A stretch of DNA of 64,000 bases, taken from a bacterium. Its GTDB lineage: Bacteria > Cyanobacteriota > Vampirovibrionia > Gastranaerophilales > Gastranaerophilaceae. Location of the stretch: positions 24,236 to 88,235 of the forward strand of contig JAGCBH010000037.1 in assembly GCA_017652265.1 (NCBI GenBank), written 5' to 3'. A program made the position numbers and the translations under genes. Under the pieces are notes generated by a model. The model saw only the letters and a list, made by a program, of their open reading frames with translations, searched no databases and was not told where the DNA came from. Within the stretch, counting starts at the first letter, position 1. Every line of letters starts with the position of its first letter. This document shows, piece by piece, positions 33,649-43,901 of this stretch.

Positions 33649-34953
33649 ATGAAATCTACAGTAACAAAAGAAAAAGAAAATGTCGTAAAATTAGAACTTG
33701 TAATTCCTGCTGAAGAAGCAAAAAAAGCATATGGAACTGCCGTTAAAGCATTCTCTCAGTATGTTAATATTCCGGGTTTCAGAAAAGGTAAAGCTCCCGC
33801 CAATATGGTTGAAAGACACGTAGGAAAAGACAGAATTAAAGACGAAGCTTTAGAAAAAATGCTCCCTAAATATATTGAAGAAGCAACAAAAGAAAACAGC
33901 CTTGATCTTATCACAAGACCTGAAGTTGTTTCTTACAAATTTGATGACGGCAAGGATGTTAAAGTTGAATTAAAACTTGAAACAAGACCTGAAGTTACAG
34001 TAGGAAAATATAAAAATTTAAAAATTGATGTGGAAGATTTTGTTATTGAAGATGATGCGGTTGAAAAATCGCTTGAAAGATTACAAAAACAATATGCGGA
34101 AATTGTTCCTGTTACGGAAAAAAGAAACGCAAAAGATACCGATATAGTTGTTATAGATTTTGACGGCACGGTAAACGGCGAAAAAATTAAAGGCGGAGCA
34201 GGAAAAGATTATAATCTTGATTTGGCAAATTCAAACTTTATTAAGGGTTTTGCAGAAAGTCTTGTCGGCAAACCTCTCAATGAAGAATTTGAAGTTAACG
34301 TAACATTCCCGGATGATTACTATGAAGAAAGCCTTAAGAGTAAACCGGCTGTATTTAAAGTTACAATTAAGGAACTTAAAGAACGCAAACTTCCTGAAAT
34401 TGATGATGCTTTTGCTAAAAAGGTTGCAAAATTTGATACTCTTGACAAGTTAAAAGAAGATATCAAAAAGCATCTGGAAACACAAAGAGAAAATAATAAT
34501 CTTCAAAACGCAGAAAACAAGGTTTTTGAAAAAATTATGGAAAGCCTGAAAGTAGAAATTCCTCAATCAATGGTATTGAGAGAAAAAGAAGCGCTTAAAG
34601 CTGAATATGAAGAAAGATTTTCTATGCAAGGTTTGTCATTGGAAAATGTTTTCAAATCTCAAGGCAAGGACGTGGAAGAAGTTTTGGGCGAAGAAGCGCT
34701 CATAAGAATTAAGAATACACTTCTGGTTGATAAGATTGCAAAAGAAGAAGATATTAAACTTTCTCCTGTCGATATTCAGATTAAATTGCAAGAACTGAGC
34801 AGAGCATACGGAATTGATCCGCAAAGTCTGATGAAACAGCTTTCATCTAATCCGGGAGCTCTTTCTGCAATATCACAACAGGCAATAAATGACAAAGTAA
34901 GAAAATTCCTTGTTGAAAATAATGAAATTAATTACGTCAAGTCATCCAAATAG
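33649..34953 (+). CDS. tig: Trigger factor
   Basis: The ATG at 33649 lies 5 bases after GAGGA; the in-frame ATG at 33637 precedes that site and is not used. The 434-residue chaperone has the ribosome-docking domain with the signature NIPGFRKGKAPANMVERHVG near residues 40-60. An FKBP-like peptidyl-prolyl isomerase domain follows (DTDIVVIDFDGTVNGEKIKGGAGKDYNLDL), then a long helical C-terminal cradle. It binds nascent chains at the ribosomal exit. It opens a tig-clpP-clpX operon, the same order as in many bacteria. Confidence 0.97.
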   Translation: MKSTVTKEKENVVKLELVIPAEEAKKAYGTAVKAFSQYVNIPGFRKGKAPANMVERHVGKDRIKDEALEKMLPKYIEEATKENSLDLITRPEVVSYKFDDGKDVKVELKLETRPEVTVGKYKNLKIDVEDFVIEDDAVEKSLERLQKQYAEIVPVTEKRNAKDTDIVVIDFDGTVNGEKIKGGAGKDYNLDLANSNFIKGFAESLVGKPLNEEFEVNVTFPDDYYEESLKSKPAVFKVTIKELKERKLPEIDDAFAKKVAKFDTLDKLKEDIKKHLETQRENNNLQNAENKVFEKIMESLKVEIPQSMVLREKEALKAEYEERFSMQGLSLENVFKSQGKDVEEVLGEEALIRIKNTLLVDKIAKEEDIKLSPVDIQIKLQELSRAYGIDPQSLMKQLSSNPGALSAISQQAINDKVRKFLVENNEINYVKSSK

Positions 34954-35009
34954 ATGTTTGATAAAATGATTTATACAAATATAATGTAGATAAGAAAGGG
35001 AAATTAAAT

Positions 35010-35600
35010 ATGAGTTTTGTACCTGTAGTTATAGAACAATCAAGCAAAGGCGAAAGATCTTTTGATATATTCTCAAGACTTCTGCGTGAAAGAATTATCT
35101 TTTTGGGAACAGAAATTGATGATATGGTAGCAAACCTTGTCGTTGCACAACTTTTGTTATTAGACAGCGAAAATCCTGAAAAAGATATTATGTTGTATAT
35201 CAATAGCCCTGGCGGAAGTGTTACTGCCGGATTTGCAATATACGATACTATGCAGCACATACGTTCTGACGTTTCAACAATCTGTCTTGGACAGGCTGCA
35301 TCTATGGGAGCATTCCTGCTTTCATCAGGTACCAAAGGTAAAAGATTAGCCCTACCTCACTCAAGAGTTTTAATTCACCAGCCTTTAGGCGGTGCTCAAG
35401 GTCAGGCAACAGATATTGAAATTCAGGCTGCTGAAATCATAAGAATTAAAAAATCCCTGAATGAAATTCTTGCTGCAAACACAGGTCAATCTATCAAGAA
35501 AATTGAAAAAGATACGGACCGTGATTATATCATGACTCCGCAAGAAGCTCTTGAATATGGTATGATTGACAAAGTTATCACAAAAGAAGAACTAAAATAA
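35010..35600 (+). CDS. clpP: ATP-dependent Clp protease proteolytic subunit
   Basis: A 196-residue serine protease subunit. The catalytic triad is visible: Ser98 in [14 protein letters not shown], His123 in [14 protein letters not shown] and Asp172 in [11 protein letters not shown]. The [18 protein letters not shown] segment that lines the chamber is intact. It forms the tetradecameric chamber used by ClpX (next gene) and ClpC (at 15597). AAAGGGAA lies upstream of the ATG. clpX follows 18 bases after the stop. Confidence 0.98.
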   Translation: MSFVPVVIEQSSKGERSFDIFSRLLRERIIFLGTEIDDMVANLVVAQLLLLDSENPEKDIMLYINSPGGSVTAGFAIYDTMQHIRSDVSTICLGQAASMGAFLLSSGTKGKRLALPHSRVLIHQPLGGAQGQATDIEIQAAEIIRIKKSLNEILAANTGQSIKKIEKDTDRDYIMTPQEALEYGMIDKVITKEELK

Positions 35601-35618
35601 CAAACGGAGATTTACATA

Positions 35619-36926
35619 ATGCCAAATCATGAAGATGACGGTAAATTAAAATGCTCATTCTGCGGTAAAACGCAGGATCAGGTAAAAAAATTAATTGCCG
35701 GCCCTCAGGTATATATTTGCGATGAATGCGTTGAGTTGTGCAACGAAATTTTGGATGAAGAATTTTTTGAACTTAAAGACAAAAAAGTTTCCAAAGAAGA
35801 AAAATCTTCAGAAGAAGAAAAATCTATTCCAAAACCGCATGAAATTAAGGCTTATCTTGACCAGTATATTGTCGGTCAGGATGATGCCAAAAAAGTATTG
35901 TCGGTTGCCGTATATAACCACTATAAAAGGCTGAAAAACAACGAATCATCCGATTTGGCAAATGAAGTGGAAATCCAAAAATCAAATATTCTTCTCGTCG
36001 GTCCGACAGGAAGCGGTAAAACTTTATTGGCACAAACATTGGCAAAAATGCTTGATGTACCGTTTGCGGTGGCTGATGCTACAACTTTAACCGAAGCGGG
36101 TTATGTCGGTGATGATGTTGAAAACATTCTTTTAAGACTTTATCAAAATGCTGAATTTGATGCTGAAAAAGCGCAAAAAGGTATAATTTATGTTGATGAA
36201 ATTGATAAAATTTCAAGAAAATCCGAAAACACTTCAATTACCCGTGACGTATCAGGTGAAGGGGTTCAGCAGGCACTTTTGAAGATGATAGAAGGTACTG
36301 TTGCACACGTTCCTCCTCAGGGGGGCAGAAAACATCCTCATCAGGAATTTATTGAAATTGATACCAAAAATATTTTATTTATCGTAGGCGGTGCATTTGT
36401 CGGACTTGATAAAATAATTGAACGCAGAACAAACGAAGGTTCTTCTGTAGGTTTCGGCGCAAAAGGTGCTTTAACTCAAGCTGAACGTGAAGCAAATTCC
36501 AATAAATTACTGAAAAAACTTCAGCCTGATGATTTGATGAAATTCGGTATGATACCTGAATTTATCGGTCGTATTCCGACTTATGCAATACTTGATCAGC
36601 TGAATGAAAAAACTTTAAAAATGATTTTAACCGAACCAAAGAATGCCATTATCAAACAGTATCAAAAACTGCTTGAAATGGATGGTGTAAATCTTGTATT
36701 TGAACCTGAAGCAATAGATTTAATTGCCAAAGAAGCAATTAAGCGCAAAACAGGTGCAAGAGCACTAAGATCAATTGTTGAAGAACTAATGCTTGATATA
36801 ATGTATGACGTTCCGCTGAAAGGTGATATTAAAGAATTCACCATTACGGCTGACATGGTTAAAAACAGAAACAACGCAGAAGTTGTCAGACTTCAGACCA
36901 AAAAGGATGAAGGTTTATCCGCTTAA
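35619..36926 (+). CDS. clpX: Clp protease ATP-binding subunit ClpX
   Basis: A 435-residue AAA+ unfoldase. The N-terminal zinc-binding domain uses Cys12, Cys15, Cys34 and Cys37. The Walker A is GPTGSGKT (128-135) and Walker [11 protein letters not shown]. Sensor and pore motifs follow ([28 protein letters not shown] region). The IGF-type loop that docks to ClpP is seen as VGFGAKG. It recognises tagged or damaged proteins and feeds them to ClpP. It ends one base short of the converging prepilin gene, with no terminator hairpin obvious between them. Confidence 0.97.
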   Translation: MPNHEDDGKLKCSFCGKTQDQVKKLIAGPQVYICDECVELCNEILDEEFFELKDKKVSKEEKSSEEEKSIPKPHEIKAYLDQYIVGQDDAKKVLSVAVYNHYKRLKNNESSDLANEVEIQKSNILLVGPTGSGKTLLAQTLAKMLDVPFAVADATTLTEAGYVGDDVENILLRLYQNAEFDAEKAQKGIIYVDEIDKISRKSENTSITRDVSGEGVQQALLKMIEGTVAHVPPQGGRKHPHQEFIEIDTKNILFIVGGAFVGLDKIIERRTNEGSSVGFGAKGALTQAEREANSNKLLKKLQPDDLMKFGMIPEFIGRIPTYAILDQLNEKTLKMILTEPKNAIIKQYQKLLEMDGVNLVFEPEAIDLIAKEAIKRKTGARALRSIVEELMLDIMYDVPLKGDIKEFTITADMVKNRNNAEVVRLQTKKDEGLSA

Positions 36927-36927
36927 T

Positions 36928-37875
36928 TTACCTTTTTATACAGGTAACTTCCACTTTCTTGGTTTTTAAATCAGGATAAATTATCCCGTACGATTCGCCC
37001 ATCCAGTAACCATGAGTTTCGTCTATCATAGTAGTTGTCCAGGTAGATCTTTTTGCTTTATGCATCGCATTGTTATAATACAAAGATACTGCTTCATCAG
37101 CATTAGGAGCCGTATATTCTTCATTAATGTCACGACAAGCTTTGACTACTTCCGTTTGTTTGTACGTTTTATTCGGCTGCGCCATAGGTATTGCCATAAC
37201 AACATTCGGATCTGTAGGATAAAGTGCCGTTATAAATCCGATATCTTTACCAATGGCATTCGGGCCTTTAACACCGTTTAAATCAAAAATGAAATTTGCA
37301 CAAACGTGAATTTTATGATAAATACCCTGCTGACCTACAGAACTCTGTCCGTCTAAGGATATATCGCCTAATATACAGTACGGATTATAAAATGCAAGCA
37401 GAGACTCTCCGTTAACCGTTTCAAAAGCTACCGCATCAGAGTCAATCATATAGTGAGCAATTTCTGGATTTCCGACATACATAATCGTTGTGTTTAAATT
37501 TGACATTTTTTTAGGAGTTGCAATGGAGCTTCCACCGCCAAGGATGGTTATTTGCGAAGGGAAATTGCAGTCTGCAAAATGATCCTTATCGCAAACATTT
37601 ATAATCTGAATAACTTTTGATAAACCGTCAACAATAAAAGCCTGAGCGGTATTTTGAGCAACTTCTGCCGCAGTACCGTCAGTACCGTAGCCGTTAAGAG
37701 AAGGCATAATAGCTAATGCCTGCGAAAGCCTGCTGTATAATGCTTTTCGTTGTGCGTACCACGTTTTTTCGCTAACATTACCCTGCAATGCAGGTATCGT
37801 TATTGCGGCAACTATTCCGATTATAGTCATAGAAATCAAAATTTCCGCCATTGTAAATGCTTTAAATTTTTTCAT
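36928..37875 (-). CDS. Type IV pilin/pseudopilin-like protein
   Basis: The ATG at 37875 follows AGAGGGAT; a longer frame to 37947 would bury the leader. The 315-residue product begins MKKFKAFTMAEILISMTIIGIVAAITIPAL. This is a prepilin: a short basic leader, cleavage before Phe (Ala in place of the usual Gly), Glu at about +5, and a hydrophobic assembly helix. The long C-terminal domain (about 280 residues, several Cys, e.g. NVCDKDHFADCNF) is larger than a major pilin and more like minor pilins or pseudopilins. No pilus assembly genes are near. The promoter is TTGTTA, 17 bases, TAAAAT. Confidence 0.88.
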   Translation of the reverse strand: MKKFKAFTMAEILISMTIIGIVAAITIPALQGNVSEKTWYAQRKALYSRLSQALAIMPSLNGYGTDGTAAEVAQNTAQAFIVDGLSKVIQIINVCDKDHFADCNFPSQITILGGGSSIATPKKMSNLNTTIMYVGNPEIAHYMIDSDAVAFETVNGESLLAFYNPYCILGDISLDGQSSVGQQGIYHKIHVCANFIFDLNGVKGPNAIGKDIGFITALYPTDPNVVMAIPMAQPNKTYKQTEVVKACRDINEEYTAPNADEAVSLYYNNAMHKAKRSTWTTTMIDETHGYWMGESYGIIYPDLKTKKVEVTCIKR

Positions 37876-37980
37876 AAAATCCCTCTTCGCTTTATACATG
37901 TATTTTAACATATTTCTATATACATAACAAGTTATTTTATTTGCCAAAGTTTATTTTTTATGCGAAAATTTTTTCAAGAT

Positions 37981-40767
37981 ATGTCAGAGGGAAAAACTTT
38001 ATTATTAATAGACGGCCATGCACTTGCATTTAGGGAGTATTACGCGCTGGAAAGAACGGGTATGCGTACTTCTGACGGGACTCCGACTTGGGCTGTTTTT
38101 GGTTTCTTTAAAGCTATATTTGATCTTTTACAAAAAGACAAACTTGCTCTTGACGCTATCGCGGTAACTTTTGATGTAAGCCACCATACCTTCCGAACGG
38201 AAAGTTATGAAGAATATAAAGCAAATCGTGAAAAAATGCCGGATGATATGTCATGCCAGATGGGTTTAATATATGAAGGACTTGAAGCTTTTAATATCCC
38301 TGTTTATATGAAAGAGGGGTTTGAAGCGGATGATGTTATCGGTACAATCAGCAAAAAAGCAACTGAATTGGGGCACAAAACCCTTATTCTTACAGGCGAT
38401 CAGGACTCTTTTCAGCTTGTTGATAAAGATGGTTTTGTGAAAGTTATTATCCCATCAAAGGGTGAATTAATCGAATATAATTGGGACAAAGTTTTTGAAA
38501 AACTTGGGGTATATCCTAATCAGGTTATAGATTACAAAGCATTGCGAGGGGATACTTCGGATAATATCCCCGGAATAAAAGGTATCGGAGAAAAAACTGC
38601 ACAGAGTTTGCTTGGAGAATATGGCTCTCTTGACAATCTATATGCAAATGTTGATAGCTTAAAAACCGGCTCGGTTAAAGATAAAATTACTGACGGAAAA
38701 GAAATGGCATATAAAAGCCAATACCTTGCAACCATTGTAAGAGATGTTGATGTGGATTTTGATTTTCAGCATGCCTGTATTGAACTTCCTGATATGAACA
38801 ATGTCAAAGAATATCTGACAAAATATCAGTTATTATCCTTTTTGAAAAATATTGATAAATTAATTAAAGCCTTTAACCGCTCCGACAATATTTGCGGTTC
38901 CCAGGAAAATATCATAGTTCCTGAAGGTCAGCTGGGACTTTTTGCAACTGAAAGTACAACACAAAATTCCGAATGGGCAAACGACACCGTTTCTGCAGAA
39001 ATTTTGGATAATGATGATAAAATCAATTCGTTCTGTGAAAGTGCAAAAAACGGAATTTTCTTTAAAACCGTAACCGGCCCTACAAATGATATTTTAAATT
39101 ACAGTGTTGACTATATTGTTTTCGGATTAAAAGAATTTTCAGCTGAAGGGAATACCATAAAATTTAAAGATAATGATAAAATTTTTGCACATCTTTTTAT
39201 TTTGCCGCTTAAAAATTCATATTTGCCGGAAACTATAAAAAATATTTTTAAAAATAGTCAAATATCAAAATTCACTCTTGATTCAAAGAAAGAATATAAT
39301 ACATTTTCGGTTAATAATTGGCAGTTAAACAACGTGATTTTTGATGCTGTTTTGGCGGATTACGTCGAAAATTCATCATCAAACCACGAACTTGATGTTC
39401 AGGCACTTCAGCTGTTAAAGATTTCCCCGATAGATGAGCCAAAATATACACTGAATACTGAATACAAGCAAGAACTCCGCAACATGTGGATTATGATCAG
39501 GCTTGCAAAATTCCGTTTTGAAAACATGTCTGACACTAATCTTGAAATCCTTAAAAATATTGAATTACCTCTTGCTAAAGTACTTTCATATATGGAAATA
39601 ACAGGAGTTTCAGTAGATACGGAACACCTGAACGAAATGGAAAATTATCTCAATGAAAAAATCGCCATTTGCGAAGAAAAAATATATTCTTTGGCGGGTG
39701 AAAAGTTTAACATAAATTCACCACAGCAAATCGGACAGATTTTATTTGAAAAACTGAATTTACCGCACAAAAAAAAGAAAAAAGGCTCTGCAAATTATTC
39801 AACTGATGTAAACGTTATGGAAGAACTTGCGCAATATTATGAAATTGCAAGATATATTTTGGAATACAGAAAGTATGCAAAACTGAGATCTACATACACC
39901 ACCGCTCTTTTAAAACTTGTAAATCCAAAAGACAAAAGGATACACACAACTTATAATCAAACGGTAACGGTTACGGGGCGTCAGTCTTCCTCTAATCCTA
40001 ATCTGCAAAATATACCTGCCAGAAGTGAAGAAGGCGAAAAAATCAGAGCCGCATTTGTTCCGGCAGACAGGAACAATAAAATAGTTTCTGCGGATTATTC
40101 CCAGATTGAGCTTAGAATTTTGGCACATATAACACAGGATAAAAACTTAACCGAAGCGTTTAAAAACGATATTGATGTTCACACACTTACCGCTTCAAAA
40201 GTGTATGAAGTTGCGCCCGAAAATGTTACAAAACAGATGCGAAGCCGCGCAAAAACCGTTAATTTCGGCATAGTGTATGGTCAAAGCGGTTACGGTCTTG
40301 CAAAGGCACTGGGGATAACAAATGAAGAAGCTTTTGCGTTTATTGACAAATATTTTATGACATATCCTGATGTTAAAAAATATATGAATGAAATAACCCG
40401 CAAAGTTATGCTTGACGGATTTACGGAAACTATCTGGGGCAGAAGAAGATATTTCAAAGATGAAATTAACAGTTCAAACGCTATGGTTAGAGAGTTTGCA
40501 AAACGTGCTGCAATAAATTTCCCGATGCAGGGTTCGGCGGCTGACCTGATGAAGCTCGCAATGATAAAATTTTATAACAATTTGACAGAAAACAATTTAA
40601 AATCTAAATTAATAATACAGGTTCATGACGAAATGGTTGTTGAAACCTATAATGATGAAATTCAAACAGTGGAAAAACTTTTAAAACAATCAATGGAATT
40701 TGAAAATATTTTGACTGTTCCTTTAAAAGTAGATATAAGTTCGGGGGCAACATGGAAATTCGCATAG
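37981..40767 (+). CDS. polA: DNA polymerase I
   Basis: The ATG at 37981 gives MSEGKTLLLIDGHALAFREYYAL, the usual PolI opening; an in-frame ATG at 37960 would overlap the proposed -10 region and adds seven atypical residues. The roughly 928-residue protein has the 5'-3' exonuclease domain (ADDVIGTI, LTGDQDSFQL, GDTSDNIPGIKGIGEKTA). The central 3'-5' exonuclease-like domain lacks the DxE metal motif, so proofreading is probably absent. The polymerase domain is complete (SADYSQIELRILAHI, RSRAKTVNFGIVYGQ, IQVHDEMV). It fills gaps and removes RNA primers. It overlaps the next gene by 16 bases. Confidence 0.96.
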   Translation: MSEGKTLLLIDGHALAFREYYALERTGMRTSDGTPTWAVFGFFKAIFDLLQKDKLALDAIAVTFDVSHHTFRTESYEEYKANREKMPDDMSCQMGLIYEGLEAFNIPVYMKEGFEADDVIGTISKKATELGHKTLILTGDQDSFQLVDKDGFVKVIIPSKGELIEYNWDKVFEKLGVYPNQVIDYKALRGDTSDNIPGIKGIGEKTAQSLLGEYGSLDNLYANVDSLKTGSVKDKITDGKEMAYKSQYLATIVRDVDVDFDFQHACIELPDMNNVKEYLTKYQLLSFLKNIDKLIKAFNRSDNICGSQENIIVPEGQLGLFATESTTQNSEWANDTVSAEILDNDDKINSFCESAKNGIFFKTVTGPTNDILNYSVDYIVFGLKEFSAEGNTIKFKDNDKIFAHLFILPLKNSYLPETIKNIFKNSQISKFTLDSKKEYNTFSVNNWQLNNVIFDAVLADYVENSSSNHELDVQALQLLKISPIDEPKYTLNTEYKQELRNMWIMIRLAKFRFENMSDTNLEILKNIELPLAKVLSYMEITGVSVDTEHLNEMENYLNEKIAICEEKIYSLAGEKFNINSPQQIGQILFEKLNLPHKKKKKGSANYSTDVNVMEELAQYYEIARYILEYRKYAKLRSTYTTALLKLVNPKDKRIHTTYNQTVTVTGRQSSSNPNLQNIPARSEEGEKIRAAFVPADRNNKIVSADYSQIELRILAHITQDKNLTEAFKNDIDVHTLTASKVYEVAPENVTKQMRSRAKTVNFGIVYGQSGYGLAKALGITNEEAFAFIDKYFMTYPDVKKYMNEITRKVMLDGFTETIWGRRRYFKDEINSSNAMVREFAKRAAINFPMQGSAADLMKLAMIKFYNNLTENNLKSKLIIQVHDEMVVETYNDEIQTVEKLLKQSMEFENILTVPLKVDISSGATWKFA

Positions 40768-41201
40768 CATTAATATTATTATCGTGTTTTGTATTGTTTG
40801 CACAAAATACATATGCCGAACAAATTACTCCCCCTAACCAGGCTGCCGTAAACGAACAAACTGAAGATTCTTTGAAAAATGCTCTCATTAACCCGCAAAA
40901 CATAGATTTTGCAAAGTGTTGTGCCCGTTTTGAAATGAGTGCGGAAAAATTGTTTTACCTTGCAATTTCTGCCGTAAACGCAAACAATTTTGAAATAGAA
41001 GAAATTCAGTCCAAAATGGGTTACATTTTGTTCCGAGCCGTAAATAAAAGTTTTCTGATAAGTATTTCAAAAGAAGACAATACCTATTCAATGATAAAAA
41101 TTACTCCTGCGGATAATGTTTATTTCTTCCCATACGGAGTTGTGTACAATATTTTTTATTACATAGACCTCAACAAAGCCGAACCATTGGAAAAGTTTTA
41201 A
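40752..41201 (+). CDS. Small exported protein of unknown function
   Basis: A 149-residue protein with a clear signal peptide (MEIRIALILLSCFVLFAQNTYA). The mature part has an Asn/Gln-rich start, a pair of adjacent cysteines (FAKCCARF) and an alpha-beta region of about 90 residues (KLFYLAISAVNANNFEIEEIQSKMGYILFRAVNKSFLISISKED). I do not recognise the family. GGGGG lies 4 bases before the ATG inside the polA end, so the gene is translationally coupled to polA. The link to polA is probably only positional. Confidence 0.75.
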   Translation: MEIRIALILLSCFVLFAQNTYAEQITPPNQAAVNEQTEDSLKNALINPQNIDFAKCCARFEMSAEKLFYLAISAVNANNFEIEEIQSKMGYILFRAVNKSFLISISKEDNTYSMIKITPADNVYFFPYGVVYNIFYYIDLNKAEPLEKF

Positions 41202-41251
41202 TTGTTTTTTATCTTTTTTCGTGATATGAATTTGTCAAAAGAGGATTTACA

Positions 41252-43900
41252 ATGACAGATACAATGACTAAAGATTTACCGACCGTTTATGATGCGAAAG
41301 AAACAGAAAAAGAAATTTATAAATTCTGGGAAGACAATGAATTATTTAAAGCAAATGCAAAAAGCGATAAAACACCTTATTCTATCGTAATTCCGCCGCC
41401 AAATGTTACAGGCGTTTTGCATATGGGACACGCACTTGACGAAACTCTTCAGGATATCCTCATTCGTTACCACAGAATGGCCGGATATGAAACCCTCTGG
41501 CTACCCGGAACTGACCATGCCGGAATTGCTACCCAAAATGTCGTTGAAAAACAATTACGTCAGGAAGGCTTATCCCGTTATGATTTGGGCAGAGAAAAAT
41601 TCTTAGAAAAAACATGGGATTGGGCAAATACACATAAATCAAGGATTTTAGACCAATGTAAACGTTTAGGCGCTTCTATTTACCGCTCAAGAGAACGTTT
41701 TACAGTTGATAACGGATGTTCTGATGCCGTTAAAGAAGTTTTTGTTCGTTTATATGAAAAAGGACTTATTTATAAAGGTGCATACATTGTAAACTGGTGC
41801 CCTCGCTGTATGAGCGCAATTTCCGATGTTGAAACCGAATACGAAACCGAACATGGGCATATGTGGGAAATTTCATACCCGCTGAAAAATGAAGTCGGTT
41901 CAATAATCGTTGCAACTACAAGCCCTGAAACAATTTTCGGTGATGTGGCAATTGCTGTTCACCCGTCTGATAAAAAATATTCGGAATTAATCGGCAAAAC
42001 AGTTGTTATTCCTTTGTCGGGCAGAGAAATTCCTATTATTGCAGATGAATACGTTGATAAATCTTTCGGTACAGGCGCGGTTAAAATAACTCCTGCACAC
42101 GACCCTAACGATTACGAAGTCGGCAAGCGCCACAACTTCCAGCCTATATGGATTATGAATGAAAACGGAACAATGAAAGACTGTCCGGAGGTTCCTGAAG
42201 AATTCAGAGGTCTTGAACGTTATGAAGCACGTGAACGTATCGTTAAGAGATTAGAAGAAAAACAAGCATTGTTGCGCATAAGAGATCACGAACACAATGT
42301 CGGTAAATGTCAGCGTTGCAACACAACAATTGAACCTCTTTTATCGGAACAATGGTTTGTTAAGATGGGGCCTTTGGCTGAAGAAGCCATTAAGGCTGTA
42401 AAAGACGGCAGAATAAAATTTGTTCCTGAGCGCTGGGAAAAGAATTACTTAGGCTGGATGGAAAACATTCGTGACTGGTGTATTTCCCGTCAGTTATGGT
42501 GGGGACATCAAATTCCTGCATATTACCATAAAGTAACAGGCGAAATGGTTGTTGCAAAGGAAAATCCGGATCCTGAAAATTACGTTCAGGATAGCGATGT
42601 CCTTGATACCTGGTTTTCATCAGGTTTGTGGCCGTTCTCAACTATGGGCTGGCCAAATACAGACAGCGAAGATTTCAAAAAATTCTACCCTACGACAACT
42701 CTTGTAACAGGATTTGATATAATCTTCTTCTGGGTTGCCAGAATGATTACTATGGGGCTTGAATTTACAGGCAAAGCACCATTCTCTACAGTTTATATCC
42801 ACGGACTCATAAGAGATGAAAAAGGTCAAAAAATGTCTAAATCCAAAGGCAACACAATTGACCCTGTTGAAATTATCGACAAATACGGTTCCGATGCTTT
42901 GAGATTTACAATGACATCTCTTTGCACGTATGGCGGACAGGATATTAAAATATCCGATGAACGCTTTGAATACGGCAGAAATTTTGCAAACAAAATCTGG
43001 AACGCATCAAGATTTGTATTGATGAATTTAGAAGGTGTTGATAATAAAGATATTGATTTTTCAAAACTTACTATCGTTGACAAATGGATTTTAGACCGCC
43101 TGAACAGTGTTGCAAAAGAATTTAAAGAAAATATTGAAAACTACAGAATCGGCGAAAATGCGCATATTCTTTATGATTTCTTCTGGAACGAATACTGCGA
43201 CTGGTACGTTGAAATCGCTAAAATTCAACTTGCCGATAAGGATTTGAAACTCAATACTCAGAGGGTTTTGAGATATGTTCTTGATATGTCTTTACGATTA
43301 CTCCACCCTATAATGCCTCATATCACGGAACGTGTATGGCAATTAATACCGAAAGAAACCGATATTAAAGCAATTATGGTTTCAAAATTCCCTGAATACA
43401 GCCAAAATTTGGTATTCACAAAAGAACGCGAAGAAATGGAACTCGTTTTTGAAACAATAAAATCCTTAAGAAATGTTCGCCAGGGCTTCAATATTCCTAT
43501 GTCAGTTAAATTTGATGCGGAAATCAGAGCGGAAAAGACTGAAAAACCTATTTTTGAAGCAATCGAACCATTAATTCAGAGATTAGCAAAAGTAGAAAAT
43601 ATAACATACGGCGATTTATCCGCACCTACTCCGAAAAAATCGGCAACTGCAGTTGTTTCATTATCAAAAATCGTTATAAATCTTGAAAATCTTATTGATT
43701 TTAACGCAGAAATCGCGCGCCAGAAAAAGAAACTTGAAAAACTTTTAGCAGAGAAGAATTCTTTGGCAGGCAGAATGAAGAACGAAAAATTTGTTCAAAA
43801 CGCACCTAAAGAATTAATTGAACAGACAAATGCAAGAATTGATGAAATAACCGTTCAGGAAAATGCAATAAAATCGCTGATTGCGGATTTAGAAGGTTAG
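41252..43900 (+). CDS. valS: Valyl-tRNA synthetase
   Basis: The 882-residue class I synthetase starts after AGAGGATTTACA. It shows PPPNVTGVLHMGHAL (HIGH motif HMGH), GTDHAGIATQ, an editing domain with TTSPETIFGDVAIAVHP, RDWCISRQLWWGHQIPAYY, and KGQKMSKSKGNTIDP (KMSKS). The C-terminal coiled-coil arm (IARQKKKLEKLLAEKNSLAGRMKNEKFVQNAPKELIEQTNARI) is typical of ValRS. It charges tRNA-Val and edits threonine. It ends one base short of the converging yitT-like gene. No T-box leader is seen. Confidence 0.98.
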   Translation: MTDTMTKDLPTVYDAKETEKEIYKFWEDNELFKANAKSDKTPYSIVIPPPNVTGVLHMGHALDETLQDILIRYHRMAGYETLWLPGTDHAGIATQNVVEKQLRQEGLSRYDLGREKFLEKTWDWANTHKSRILDQCKRLGASIYRSRERFTVDNGCSDAVKEVFVRLYEKGLIYKGAYIVNWCPRCMSAISDVETEYETEHGHMWEISYPLKNEVGSIIVATTSPETIFGDVAIAVHPSDKKYSELIGKTVVIPLSGREIPIIADEYVDKSFGTGAVKITPAHDPNDYEVGKRHNFQPIWIMNENGTMKDCPEVPEEFRGLERYEARERIVKRLEEKQALLRIRDHEHNVGKCQRCNTTIEPLLSEQWFVKMGPLAEEAIKAVKDGRIKFVPERWEKNYLGWMENIRDWCISRQLWWGHQIPAYYHKVTGEMVVAKENPDPENYVQDSDVLDTWFSSGLWPFSTMGWPNTDSEDFKKFYPTTTLVTGFDIIFFWVARMITMGLEFTGKAPFSTVYIHGLIRDEKGQKMSKSKGNTIDPVEIIDKYGSDALRFTMTSLCTYGGQDIKISDERFEYGRNFANKIWNASRFVLMNLEGVDNKDIDFSKLTIVDKWILDRLNSVAKEFKENIENYRIGENAHILYDFFWNEYCDWYVEIAKIQLADKDLKLNTQRVLRYVLDMSLRLLHPIMPHITERVWQLIPKETDIKAIMVSKFPEYSQNLVFTKEREEMELVFETIKSLRNVRQGFNIPMSVKFDAEIRAEKTEKPIFEAIEPLIQRLAKVENITYGDLSAPTPKKSATAVVSLSKIVINLENLIDFNAEIARQKKKLEKLLAEKNSLAGRMKNEKFVQNAPKELIEQTNARIDEITVQENAIKSLIADLEG

Positions 43901-43901
43901 A

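Noticed and set aside
37880..37946. GGCAAAT upstream of the prepilin gene as another copy of the shared promoter.
   Set aside because: At 15 bases downstream there is GTATATAG, not a TTTAT-type box, while TTGTTA-17-TAAAAT is a good ordinary promoter there.
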